The notes under the pieces were generated by a model, which made no database searches, was not told the DNA's origin, and worked only from the letters and a program-made list of their open reading frames with translations. A stretch of 64,000 nucleotides of DNA. Source: Oxalicibacterium solurbis. Lineage in GTDB: Bacteria; Pseudomonadota; Gammaproteobacteria; Burkholderiales; Burkholderiaceae_D. Below are positions 51,688 through 61,600 of this stretch, piece by piece. Numbering within the stretch: the first letter of the stretch is position 1; every line of letters begins with the position of its first letter. The stretch lies in NCBI RefSeq assembly GCF_014635845.1, contig NZ_BMDP01000002.1, forward strand, positions 744,001 to 808,000, in the 5' to 3' direction. Made by a program: the position numbers and the translations under genes.

Positions 51688-52128
51688 TCATTCCTTGTCG
51701 ACGTTGATCAACGCTAGGCCGCTTTCTGCGTCGTAGCTGCGCTTGAGCCAGCCCGGCGATTCGGTCAGCAGGATTTCCAGCGTGGGGCGCACATAGGCCG
51801 CCAGCAGGTGGCCGCCATGCGCACTGCCGTCGCGCTTGCCGACGACGACGTGCGCATGGATCTTCGGTTCGCCATCCTGCAGCGCGATATCGCCGATCAG
51901 CGACAGCACTTCGACCTGCTCGTTGATTGCAATATTTTCGTAATCCTTGCTTTCCCAGTTGAAATAGCCGAGCGTGGCGCTGCTGAATGCACCGATCGCC
52001 GTGATGCGGCTGGCATCCAGCTTGTTTTCCCGGGCGAAACGCTGCAATTGCGAAACGGCTTCCTCGCCGCTTTCCAGTATCAGCGCATAGGTTTTCTCGG
52101 AACCGTCGTTGATCAGCTTGGCACGCAT
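51688..52128 (-). CDS. PPC/DUF296 domain protein
   Basis: A 146-residue single-domain protein from ATG 52128 (MRAKLIND). It has the PPC (DUF296) pattern: YALILESGEEAVSQL, ITAIGAFSSATLGYF, and the metal-site histidines in KIHAHVVVGKRDGSAHGGHLLAA. In plants this domain is joined to AT-hooks; in bacteria it is a free trimeric protein of uncertain role. The frame upstream of 52128 has no conserved sequence. It converges with the SDR gene, 22 bp apart. Confidence 0.87.
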   Translation of the reverse strand: MRAKLINDGSEKTYALILESGEEAVSQLQRFARENKLDASRITAIGAFSSATLGYFNWESKDYENIAINEQVEVLSLIGDIALQDGEPKIHAHVVVGKRDGSAHGGHLLAAYVRPTLEILLTESPGWLKRSYDAESGLALINVDKE

Positions 52129-52268
52129 GGCAATCCTTTCGTATCGTCGATGGATATTCGAGAGAATTACCGGGCTTTCGTTCCTGTTTTTCTTCAACAG
52201 GAAGCGGCCGTCATGTCACACGTCCGTTTAAAGATTATCGGAAAGGCGACGACCGCCGTTGCGGAGCG

Positions 52269-52499
52269 CTACTTGAGCGCAAATGAAACGGCCAGCAGCA
52301 AAAGGCCGATGAAGAGAGCGACGCCGACCAGTCCGGCAATGATGACGTAGACGGGATTCAGGCCAGTGACATCGCGCTCGTAGTCGGAGCGGCGGCGTAA
52401 GCCGATGAAGGACCAGAAGACTGCACCCAGTGTTGCGAAGAAAGATATTTTTTCTTGTTTCGTATTTTCTGATTTTTCGTCGTTCTGGTCTGTATTCAT
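52269..52499 (-). CDS. DUF2970 small membrane protein
   Basis: A 76-residue protein from ATG 52499 (MNTDQNDEK; an upstream ATG at 52508 adds three residues). A charged N-terminus is followed by FFATLGAVFWSFIGLRRRSDYERD and one C-terminal membrane helix (VYVIIAGLVGVALFIGLLLL). This is the DUF2970 type common in Burkholderiales; function unknown. It is the last gene before the AT-rich secretion block. Confidence 0.82.
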   Translation of the reverse strand: MNTDQNDEKSENTKQEKISFFATLGAVFWSFIGLRRRSDYERDVTGLNPVYVIIAGLVGVALFIGLLLLAVSFALK

Positions 52500-52554
52500 A
52501 TAGTGCATTCGTGGAGTCGAGAGGATGAAAACAGCATATTTAAAAGATTCTCTT

Positions 52555-52573
52555 TCCCATGATTATGGGATTG
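52555..52573. promoter_or_regulatory. Shared palindromic operator, copy 1 (upstream of tolC-like gene)
   Basis: TCCCATGATTATGGGATTG, with inverted arms CCCAT-N4-ATGGG. It lies 73 bp before the TTG start of the outer-membrane gene. The same 19-bp word with two differences recurs at 54069-54087, upstream of the secretion ABC transporter gene. Confidence 0.6.
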
Positions 52574-52645
52574 TTGTCATATCCCGTAATCACTATGGTC
52601 AACGGCTAACAATAATATGAGATTTGGCTGGGGGAGAGAAGAAGC

Positions 52646-53974
52646 TTGTTTTATATAAAAAGAATTACTTTATTATTTTTTCTCGTTTTTTGTTCTCAAG
52701 TCAGGGCGACAGATATTCTACAAGCATATCGCCTTGCATTGATTAACGACCAGACCTTTAGATCCGCACGCTATAGCCTGGAAAGTATCAGACAAAAAAT
52801 TCCCCAGGCACGTGCTTCCTTGCTTCCATCCATTAGCGTTGTGGGAAACAAAGGCACCACAAAAGCTGATACGGCTTTTACAAACGTTCCTCCGGTTGAT
52901 AGAAGAGCGCATTCATGGTCCTGGACGCTTCAATTAACTCAGCCGTTGGTCAGACTGGAAAATCTATACGCCTATCAGCAATCGCAATACATCGTCGATC
53001 AGGCGGAAGCTCAGTATGAACAGGCAGTGCAAGACCTTTTGCTACGCGTTACACAAGCATATTTTGACGTTAGCGTTTCGCAAGAAGTAATTGCAGCATC
53101 TACCGCGGAAATAAGATCGCTGGAAGAACAATTAGAGCAGGTTACTCGAGGCTTCAAGGCTGGCACACATTCCGTCATCGATATGGACGAAACAAAAGCC
53201 AGACTCGGATTGGCGCGATCTCGTTTGGTCGAATCGCAAAATAATCTGGAAGGAAAAAATGCTGAACTCGAAAAAATGACGGGGACGCATATGGAAAACC
53301 TGGCCGTTTTGCAGCCGTCTATTCAACTACCCGCGCCACTGCCGCGAGATCGTCATATTTGGATGGAGCAAGCCAGGTCAAAAAATCCAGAAGTGCGAGC
53401 GCAGCAAGCAGCAATGGATGCAGCAAAAAGTGGAATAAAAAGAGCGAGAGCCGGATATGCGCCGACTTTGGATTTGATTGCTTCTCGAGGAAGCAATTAT
53501 TCATCCAATAGCCTAACGACGCCGAATGAATTCGATACCCGAGCGAATTCCAGTCAGATTGGATTGCAATTGAATATCCCGATTTTTTCCGGCGGCGAGA
53601 CGAATGCCAAAGTAACAGAAGCAATTGCCCTGAAGGACAAATCAGAATCCGATCTGGAGGAGGCAAAGCGACAGGCAGCAGTGGAGGCGCAGCAAGCATT
53701 TGCCGGCGTGGTCAATGGATTGGCGCAAATAGAGGCATTGAATTATGCGAAGGAATCGGGACAAAGCTCAGTAAAAGGTAACCGCCTTGCCTTCAAACTA
53801 GGAGTCCGAATAAATCTGGATGTACTCAATGCAGAACAGCAGCTTTATGCCGCCCGGCGGGACTTGGCAGTAGCACGGTATCAGACTTTGTTGCACGGCA
53901 TGAAGTTAAAAGCTTCAGTAGGTTCTCTAGGTGAGGAGGACTTATTGGCGGTCAATGCCATGTTGGTACATTAG
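52646..53974 (+). CDS. TolC-family outer-membrane protein of a type I secretion system
   Basis: A 442-residue outer-membrane channel. It starts at TTG 52646 behind GGGGGAGAGAAG; the signal peptide ends near SQVRA. The TolC/OEP double repeat is visible: AYRLALINDQTFRSARYSLESIRQKIPQARA at the start of the first half, and ARSKNPEVRAQQAAMDAAKSG at about residue 245 for the second, with LGVRINLDVLNAEQQLYAARRDL near the end. It would form the exit duct for the transporter and adaptor encoded downstream. Codon use is much more AT-rich than in genes to the left. Confidence 0.92.
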   Translation: MFYIKRITLLFFLVFCSQVRATDILQAYRLALINDQTFRSARYSLESIRQKIPQARASLLPSISVVGNKGTTKADTAFTNVPPVDRRAHSWSWTLQLTQPLVRLENLYAYQQSQYIVDQAEAQYEQAVQDLLLRVTQAYFDVSVSQEVIAASTAEIRSLEEQLEQVTRGFKAGTHSVIDMDETKARLGLARSRLVESQNNLEGKNAELEKMTGTHMENLAVLQPSIQLPAPLPRDRHIWMEQARSKNPEVRAQQAAMDAAKSGIKRARAGYAPTLDLIASRGSNYSSNSLTTPNEFDTRANSSQIGLQLNIPIFSGGETNAKVTEAIALKDKSESDLEEAKRQAAVEAQQAFAGVVNGLAQIEALNYAKESGQSSVKGNRLAFKLGVRINLDVLNAEQQLYAARRDLAVARYQTLLHGMKLKASVGSLGEEDLLAVNAMLVH

Positions 53975-54068
53975 GTCAATGTAGTTGCTTTCAAAAAGAA
54001 GATTTTTCTTTAGAAAGTTCACATATGTTGTTCTTTTATTTGTAATTTCTTTAGCCAACATTCGTTCA

Positions 54069-54087
54069 TCCCATGATCGTGGGATTG
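54069..54087. promoter_or_regulatory. Shared palindromic operator, copy 2 (upstream of T1SS ABC gene)
   Basis: TCCCATGATCGTGGGATTG, a near-perfect palindrome (CCCATGATCGTGGG), 17 of 19 bases identical to copy 1 at 52555-52573. It lies 85 bp upstream of the ABC transporter ATG in the 198-bp gap after the tolC-like gene. Confidence 0.6.
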
Positions 54088-54172
54088 AGCGTAAATATCG
54101 TGGCCTGTAGGGTAGCACCCCACAATAAGAACGATCTTGGCATTCTTGTATGAGTCATTTAAGGGGATGTAA

Positions 54173-56461
54173 ATGCAGTACAAAGAGCTGGCGGGTGAGG
54201 CATTTCTTTGGATATTGCAAGGATTATGTGCGTTACATCGTCGACCATTTTCTACAGATCTGGCTCGCCAGCAGTTAGCTCCGCCTTATACGATTGAATG
54301 CTTAATCCGCGCGACGAAAGAATACGGATTTGATGCTGCCTTGCGCAAAGTTAAGCCCGGAAAAATTCATGCTGAGCCGTTTCCCCTAATTGCATGGTTA
54401 AGACCGAAAGATTCAGAAGAAGAAACGAAAGATAAAAAGGATTTTTCAGAAGACGACTTAATAAATCAGGAAGAAAAGAAAGTAAATCCTGACGCTATTC
54501 CTTCTTTGATCCTGCAAGCAAACAGTACGAACGTATTGATTGTTGAGCCATCCAGCCCTGAGCCTCTCACTCTCACACTAGAACAATTCACTCTCCGCTA
54601 TTTTGGCTATATAACCAGCATCATCCCAAAGGCAGAACCCGCGAACGATATCGACAGCGCAGATCAGGAAAGACAATCAAGGAAATTCGGTTTCCGGTGG
54701 TTTGTCCCAGAACTACTAAAACATAAAAAGATCTGGCAAGAAGTATTGTTGGCATCCCTGATCATTCAACTGATCGCCCTCGCTACACCGCTCTTTACCC
54801 AAACGATTATCGACAAGGTCGTCGTACATCACACCAAAAGTACGTTGATCGTCATTGCCATCGGGCTATTCGTCTTCATGTTGTTTTCGGCGGTCCTGAC
54901 ATGGTTGCGTCAATACCTGGTGCTGCATACCGGAAATCGAGTAGATGCGGTTCTCGGTGCATCGGTTTTTGAGAGACTGTTCAAGCTGCCGCCGCTGTAC
55001 TTCCAACACAGGCCAACAGGTGTTATTGCCGCTCGCATGCATGGTGTGGAAACGATCCGTGAATTCATTGCCAGCGCAGCCGTTACGCTCATTCTTGATT
55101 TTCCTTTCCTTCTTATTTTTGTCGGGATCATGTTCTATTACAGCGTCACATTGACGCTGATCGTACTGGCGATACTGGCAATTATCGTTGTCATGAGTTT
55201 GTCAGTTGCACCTATTTTCCAAGCCAGGTTGCAGGAGCAGTTCCAGCTTGGAGCGCGTAATCAGGCGTTTCTTACCGAGTACGTCATGGGAATGGAAACG
55301 GTCAAATCATTGCAACTCGAACCGCAATTAAATAGCCGATATAGCGGATATCTAGCCAGTGCATTGCAGGCCGGTTTTTCTACCAAACAGTTGGCCAATA
55401 CCTATAACACCGCATCCAATCTGCTTGAACAAATGATGAATCTTTTGATTCTTGTGATTGGTGCTTATACGGTGATGAACAGCAGGGATTTCACGATCGG
55501 CATGCTGGTTGCGTTTCAGATGTTTTCCGGCCGGCTATCGCAGCCGATGCTGCGGCTCGTAGGGTTATGGCAGCAATTTCAGCAAGCCCGCTTGTCTGTT
55601 GATCGCCTGGGTGATTTGATGAATGCGCCGACGGAGCCATATTCCGTGATTCCCGCCCGTGATAGCGCTCGCCGTGGTGAGATTCAAATCAACGATATCG
55701 CATTCCGCTACGCGGAGAATCTTCCGCTGCTTTACGAAAATCTCTCTCTGCATGTGCAGCCAGGCAAAATGATCGGAATCATGGGGCCGTCTGGCTGCGG
55801 TAAAAGTACGCTTGCCAAACTCATGCAAGGCTTCTATCAGCCGAATGCTGGAAGTATTCTGGTAGATGGTGTCGATATTCGCTACTTGTCGGCAAACGAA
55901 TTACGCAGTCATTTCGGCGTGGTTCCGCAAGAAACGACACTTTTCTCGGGAACTATTTATGAAAATCTGCAAATGGCAAATCCCAACGCCACATTCGAGC
56001 AAATCACGGCAGCCTGCAAGATGGCCGAAATTCACGGCGCCATCATTGCACTCCCTCAAGGCTATCAAACCGAAATCGGTGAACGTGGTGCCGGTTTATC
56101 AGGAGGGCAAAAGCAGCGAATCGCAATCGCTCGGGCACTGTTGAAGCGTCCAAGTATTCTCGTTTTCGACGAATCCACCAGTGCATTGGATATCCCAACG
56201 GCGGAGCAGTTTGCACAAACCATTAATGCGCTGAAGGGAAAAGTCACCATGCTTTTCATTACGCATGGTCTACCAAAGGGGCTGAAAGTCGATGCCGTAT
56301 TTCGGCTGACGAGTAAAGGTGCGCAATTGCTGGCGCCAGCGCCAAATATCTCTCCCGCAAACGCAACTCATGCCGAAGCTGCAAACGGCAATCATCAGAA
56401 TATAGCCTCGATGAATAACGGCACGGCGGCCATGCGTACTCCCGTGGGAGATAAAGCATGA
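54173..56461 (+). CDS. Type I secretion ABC transporter with inactive peptidase-like domain
   Basis: A 762-residue HlyB-like exporter. Residues 1-150 are a C39-peptidase-like domain whose N-terminal helix reads GEAFLWILQGLCALHRRPFS and lacks the catalytic Cys arrangement, so it should bind substrate rather than cleave. This domain has a charged insertion at residues about 79-107 (DSEEETKDKKDF onward). A six-helix membrane domain follows (about 180-470), then the ATPase: Walker A GPSGCGKST (about 538), LSGGQKQR (about 641), Walker B VFDESTSALD and ITHG. The next gene starts within its stop (ATGA). The substrate is most likely the RTX protein downstream. Confidence 0.94.
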   Translation: MQYKELAGEAFLWILQGLCALHRRPFSTDLARQQLAPPYTIECLIRATKEYGFDAALRKVKPGKIHAEPFPLIAWLRPKDSEEETKDKKDFSEDDLINQEEKKVNPDAIPSLILQANSTNVLIVEPSSPEPLTLTLEQFTLRYFGYITSIIPKAEPANDIDSADQERQSRKFGFRWFVPELLKHKKIWQEVLLASLIIQLIALATPLFTQTIIDKVVVHHTKSTLIVIAIGLFVFMLFSAVLTWLRQYLVLHTGNRVDAVLGASVFERLFKLPPLYFQHRPTGVIAARMHGVETIREFIASAAVTLILDFPFLLIFVGIMFYYSVTLTLIVLAILAIIVVMSLSVAPIFQARLQEQFQLGARNQAFLTEYVMGMETVKSLQLEPQLNSRYSGYLASALQAGFSTKQLANTYNTASNLLEQMMNLLILVIGAYTVMNSRDFTIGMLVAFQMFSGRLSQPMLRLVGLWQQFQQARLSVDRLGDLMNAPTEPYSVIPARDSARRGEIQINDIAFRYAENLPLLYENLSLHVQPGKMIGIMGPSGCGKSTLAKLMQGFYQPNAGSILVDGVDIRYLSANELRSHFGVVPQETTLFSGTIYENLQMANPNATFEQITAACKMAEIHGAIIALPQGYQTEIGERGAGLSGGQKQRIAIARALLKRPSILVFDESTSALDIPTAEQFAQTINALKGKVTMLFITHGLPKGLKVDAVFRLTSKGAQLLAPAPNISPANATHAEAANGNHQNIASMNNGTAAMRTPVGDKA

Positions 56462-57918
56462 GTCAGCATCTGCCAAAAGAAGAACACCTTTCTCAAGAAG
56501 GCGGAAATCCGAAAAATGAATGTCCGACAAAGGAATCGGCTGACGTTATTCAGCTTCGTCCGCCGAAGAGCTGGCATGATCCGCTGCAGTTGATCCAGGC
56601 ACAGACTCCGGATCACATCAACCGTATCGTCTTGAGGGCGGTTTGTGTTCTGGTTCTTATTTTGATTGTTTGGGCAACATTCGGGAAGCTGGACATCATC
56701 GCCACAGCCGAAGGGAAACTCGTTACGCAAACACTGGTAAAGATTGTCCAGCCGGCGGAATCAGGCGTGGTCAGGCAACTCTTGGTCCAGGAAGGCGATA
56801 GCGTTAAAGCAGGGCAGGTATTGGCACGTCTTGATCCCACCTTGGCCGCCGCCGACAAGATCAGTATCAGTAACGATTTATCGATGCAGCGCATGCAGGT
56901 ACGCAGATTGGAGGCGGAACTTGAAGATCAACCGATGCTGTTCCGAGCCGGTGATGATCCGAAGCTATATGCACATGTGCAAAGCCAGTATACGGCGCAT
57001 CGTCAGGCCTATCTTGATAGCCTTGATCAGGAAAAATCATTGCTGATCAAGATGCAACATGAAAGAAGAAGCGCTGGAGAAATTGCGTCAAAACTTGAGC
57101 AGACGCTGCCTACCTATAGAAAAACTGCCGAGGCCTATGCCGATCTGGCGAGAGAAGGCTACATGGGAAGCCTGGCTTCCGCCGAAAAGCAACGTGATTT
57201 CATTGAAAAGACAAAGGACCTTGACGCGCAGCGCGCTACCGTCGCCTCATTGGATGCGGCTATTGCTTCGCAGAAGAAACGGGTAATGCAGATCCAGAGC
57301 AGTTACAAAAGCGAGTTGGAAAAGGAGCTGGCTGAGATACGTGCTCGAATCAACCAGCTTGAGCCGAATCTGGATAAAACCATTTACCGGGAGGGCTTGA
57401 TGGATTTGAAGGCGCCACAGGACGGCGTCATCAAGGATTTGGCGACAACGACAGTAGGAGCCGTAGTACAGCCTGGAACGGTGCTGATGAGTTTGGTGCC
57501 AAAAGGCGAGCAGCTATATGCAGATGTGGAAATCAAAAACGAAGATGTTGGCTTTGTGCAGGCCGGTCAGTATGCGCAAATCAAGCTGGCGGCTTATCCA
57601 TTTCAAAAATACGGAATGCTGACGGGCAAGGTCATTCGTATCAGCGCCGATTCCAGCGAATCGAGACAGGTAAATCAAAATACAGGCGCTTCCAGTAGTG
57701 GAATGGGAAATGGAGCAAATAGCGTTCCTTATGCGTCCTCATACAAAGCACGTGTCCAATTGGATGAGCAAGTCTTGAAAGGACCTGATGGAAATGAATT
57801 GACGACCACGCCGGGAATGCAAGTGATTGCGGAAATCAATCAAGGACGTCGAACAGTGCTTGAATATCTACTTTCCCCAGTAGAGAAAGCCGTGCAAGAG
57901 GCAGGTAGAGAACGTTGA
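56458..57918 (+). CDS. HlyD-family membrane fusion protein
   Basis: The periplasmic adaptor of the type I system, 486 residues. A cytoplasmic N-terminus of about 55 residues is followed by one membrane helix (57-76, AVCVLVLILIVWATFG), a lipoyl-like half (KIVQPAESGVVRQLLVQEGDSVKAGQVLARLD), a long helical hairpin (about 140-310), the second lipoyl half (LMDLKAPQDGVIKDLATTTVGAVVQPG) and a beta-barrel with VGFVQAGQYAQIKLAAYPF. It overlaps the ABC gene by 4 bp (ATGA) and ends 16 bp before the lipoprotein gene. Confidence 0.93.
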   Translation: MSQHLPKEEHLSQEGGNPKNECPTKESADVIQLRPPKSWHDPLQLIQAQTPDHINRIVLRAVCVLVLILIVWATFGKLDIIATAEGKLVTQTLVKIVQPAESGVVRQLLVQEGDSVKAGQVLARLDPTLAAADKISISNDLSMQRMQVRRLEAELEDQPMLFRAGDDPKLYAHVQSQYTAHRQAYLDSLDQEKSLLIKMQHERRSAGEIASKLEQTLPTYRKTAEAYADLAREGYMGSLASAEKQRDFIEKTKDLDAQRATVASLDAAIASQKKRVMQIQSSYKSELEKELAEIRARINQLEPNLDKTIYREGLMDLKAPQDGVIKDLATTTVGAVVQPGTVLMSLVPKGEQLYADVEIKNEDVGFVQAGQYAQIKLAAYPFQKYGMLTGKVIRISADSSESRQVNQNTGASSSGMGNGANSVPYASSYKARVQLDEQVLKGPDGNELTTTPGMQVIAEINQGRRTVLEYLLSPVEKAVQEAGRER

Positions 57919-57934
57919 TTAGAAAGGGCGGGAA

Positions 57935-58678
57935 ATGATTTTTCGAAATGTAAATCTTGGAAAGATAGCGCTTCTTTTTGGAAGCGTCCTCTTATCTCTA
58001 ACGCTGACTGGATGCGACCGTACGTATTCACCGGAAGAGATTGCGCAGGCGAAGGAGAAAAAGGAGAAGCATTGTCGAGATCACATTTGTGAAGGTGATG
58101 TGCTACCCAAGCGTGAATCTAAAACTGAGGCTGTTCTCAAACTGAATAATCAATTCTTTATCGGGCCAAATGAGTATTTTGCGAATGGCAGACCTTCATC
58201 TGGTTTTTACTGGCCCAGCAAATTTCCATTTAGCAAGGCACCTCCCGAACTAATTCAGAGCGGCCCTGGTCGACTGAGCAATTTCTCTGATGTGGCAATA
58301 GAGATATTTTTTCGTTCAAATCCAAATCACTCAAGCAACGCGCCTTCGAGATATCAGGCGTTGTTGCGGGCCGAGCAAGAAGGCAGGCTTGTAAGCAAGA
58401 AAACGTTACGGCAAGGCTTAGAAGTTTGGCACATAAGAATGAATGATGGTAGGCGAGATGGAGTTTGGTATGTCGCAACGAAACTTAAAGGGTCTGACGG
58501 TGATGCTCCAGTATTGTGGTGCGATCAAAACGATGCGAAATACGACCGGTGTACGACTGCATTTTGGTGGGAGCCTGGTATTGCTGTAGATATGCGTTTC
58601 CGCGCGAAACATGGACCAGATTGGCCAGATATTTATCAAGAAACGATGCACGTTCTTTCTCTTTTAAAAAAGGGTTAA
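57935..58678 (+). CDS. Lipoprotein of unknown function between T1SS and RTX genes
   Basis: A 247-residue predicted lipoprotein: a hydrophobic signal (IALLFGSVLLSLTLTGC, lipobox Cys27), then a soluble domain with FIGPNEYFANG, SGFYWPSKFPFS, EVWHIRMNDGRRDGVWYV and a C-terminal ETMHVLSLLKKG. Four more Cys (two near the N-terminus, two in VLWCDQND...RCTTAF) may form disulfides. No family is recognised. It sits between the secretion genes and the RTX gene, 3 bp before the latter, so its production is tied to the RTX protein. A role in surface retention, assembly or self-protection is possible but unproven. Confidence 0.75.
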   Translation: MIFRNVNLGKIALLFGSVLLSLTLTGCDRTYSPEEIAQAKEKKEKHCRDHICEGDVLPKRESKTEAVLKLNNQFFIGPNEYFANGRPSSGFYWPSKFPFSKAPPELIQSGPGRLSNFSDVAIEIFFRSNPNHSSNAPSRYQALLRAEQEGRLVSKKTLRQGLEVWHIRMNDGRRDGVWYVATKLKGSDGDAPVLWCDQNDAKYDRCTTAFWWEPGIAVDMRFRAKHGPDWPDIYQETMHVLSLLKKG

Positions 58679-58681
58679 ATC

Positions 58682-61600
58682 ATGACGACGTTGACGAATG
58701 AGGAATTGGTAACGCTGGAAGCAATGGAAGCCCAAGCCAAGATGGATGCAATCGGCTATTGGCAAATCTATGAGTGGCTGGCGGATTTGCTGGAGTCCAA
58801 GGGCGTACCAGTCTCGGATTCAACCGTGTTGTGGTTGCGAGGTGCTACGGAGGCCAATGCAGGGCGTGGTGCTTTCTCCGAACTCATCCGAGCTTACACC
58901 AGCAATCAAGCCGAACTGCGTTACGGCAGTACGGTGAGCGCAACTCAAATGCAAGAGGCATCGAATGCTGTTGCGCAAAACCTCATTGACGATCTACTGG
59001 GACGAAATCAAGAACCTAATGGAACAGGTTGGCCTCGTGGTCAAGTGCCAGACATAACACGCATTGCCGAAGCAGATGCAACCCAAGTTGGATTGGTTTT
59101 GTTCAATATAGCCGGAGATACGATTGCGCCTCCCGTAAATGCTGCATGGTCAGGCTCTTTGCTATTTACCCTTCTCGGCTCTAATCAGAACGATCGTCTA
59201 ATGAGTACGGGAGACAGTGTTGATCAGATTGATACAGTAAATGACTGGCGCGACGTACTGTTTGCATACGATTCCTATCTGGCGGGACTGAAGGCAGCTT
59301 TTGTTGCCTTTTCCTCGGAAAGCCAAGGTGATCTCGAACAATACAATCGGGATGTCGGCATTATGGGTGAGACGATCCAGAGCTACCTCAGTGTGCCAGG
59401 GCAGACCTTTGACAACCTTTGGGATGCTTTGCCATTTGCGAGCCTTAACAATCCTGTTACGACGACTCCTGCCCTGCGCGATGCATTTCGGCTGATCGAT
59501 ACCTATGGTGAAGAACGTATTCTGGATTGGCTCCATGCCAGCATCACAGGCGATCCGGTCGTGCCGACTACCAATGTCACTTTCGCTGCGAATGCCAAGG
59601 CATTTGCTGATGCCATTGGCACCGATGGAAAAACATGGGACGTGCAATTTATCACTGACTCCAACCAATTAATGGCAATGGCGAAGGGAGAGGGCGCCGA
59701 AGGATTGGCAGCTCGCAACGCCTTGCATATGTTAAGCCCGATGGTTGTGAGCGGATTAGATCTAAGCCAACGCAACCTTGATCTTTACGATCCGACTACT
59801 GATGAAGGCGATCTCAGTGAAGCCTGGATCGCCGATCGATCAACGATGCTAAGTTGGGTGTTGCGAAAAACTGAAACTGAGGGAGGCGCGTTACGAATCG
59901 ACGGTCCATACACCTATGATTTCAAATCACTGAAATTCAATCCTGATGGCAGCGATTTAACACTGCAAGTCACTTCGAAAACCAATCCCACTAGCCCTCA
60001 ACATATCCAGATCGTATTCGGTAGCGAGGAAGGCGACACCATCAACGGCATGGATGTCGCTATTGGCGACCATCTTTATGGTGCTGATGGAAGCGACACG
60101 ATCAAAGGAAATGGCGGTGATGATTACATTGAGGGCAATGCAGGAGTAGACAAACTATTCGGTGGAACTGGAAGAGATGAATTGCTGGGAGGAGAAGGAA
60201 ACGATGTTCTGGATGGGGGAAGTGGGACAGACGTATTAAAGGGTGGAAAAGGAAATGACACCTATGTTTTTCGTGATGGAGATGGTATCGACACGATTGT
60301 AGATACGGATGGGCAAGACAAGATTATGTGGGGGGCGGATGCCAATGGCGAAGGCGGAGAGCAACTGACCGGTGGTAAGGAAGCTCAAGCAGGCTCTGGT
60401 GTTTGGGAAAGTGAGGATGGGAAATACCAGTATAGGTTAATCACGGAGGATGATGCATCAGAAACACTGGTGATATCGAATGGCGTGGATTTTATCCTTG
60501 TTAAAGAATTTGTAAATGGAATGTTTGAAATTCAACTGGAGGATGGAGAGGATAGTACGCCTCCTTTAACAGTAATCGCAGGCACTGAGGATCAAGACTA
60601 TTTATATCCTCCATTAGAAGCAGAAGATACTGTTCTTTGGGGAGGCGAAGAAATTGACATTGTGACCGGCCGCAGCGGTGATGATGAGGTATATGGTGAT
60701 GTACCTATAGCCTTGGGATCTGCAATTGAAATTGGTGCTATGCAGGAAGCGACAGGAGCGTTGGGGGATTGGCTTAATGGAAGAGATGGAAATGACACCG
60801 TAATTGGCGATGCTGGTAATGACATGCTATTTGGAGGCGATGGGGACGATATTTTGGTGGGTGGTGGTGGGGACGATTATTTAAGTGGGGATGATGATTA
60901 CACGGGGGCACACAATTCGTGGGCAGTGATATTTGATGGCCCTCGCGATTTCGATCCGAGTTTAGATGCGAATTTTATTGTAGGTTTCGACAATCAGAAT
61001 AACTTTGGCAATGATGTTATCTATGGTGGTGCTGGAAACGATGTGGTAACTGGCCTAGCGGGGAAAGACATCCTATATGGTGAATCAGGTAACGACAATA
61101 TTTCTGGTGATGATGATGACGACTTTTTATCTGGTGGGGATGGTGATGATGAGATGACCGGAGATTACGGACAGCCTGCATATGCCAGTGGTGCAGGCAT
61201 AGTTATTCAAGGAAATGATTACCTCGATGGTGGAAATGGTAATGATTGGATGCAGGGGGAAGGGGGAGATGATCAACTATTTGGCGGTGCTGGGGATGAT
61301 CAGATTTGGGGTGATGCTCAAACATATACCGCAGATGATTTGAATGGTGAAGATTATATCGATGGTGGAAATGGCAATGATCTTTTAGTTGGTCAAGGTG
61401 GAGCAGATGAAATTTATGGTGGGAATGGGGATGATCAACTCTTCGGTGATTCTGATCAGATTTTATTAGTTAATCAAGGGGCAGATTATCTTGACGGACA
61501 GGATGGGAACGATTACTTGCGCGGATATGCAGGGAATGATCAGTTATTTGGTGGAAAAGGCGAAGATCAAATTTTAGGAAATGAGGGGGACGATTTTATT

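Noticed and set aside
53975-54010. An A/T hairpin after the tolC-like gene as a terminator
   Set aside because: The stem is only about 6 A/T pairs, too weak to claim.
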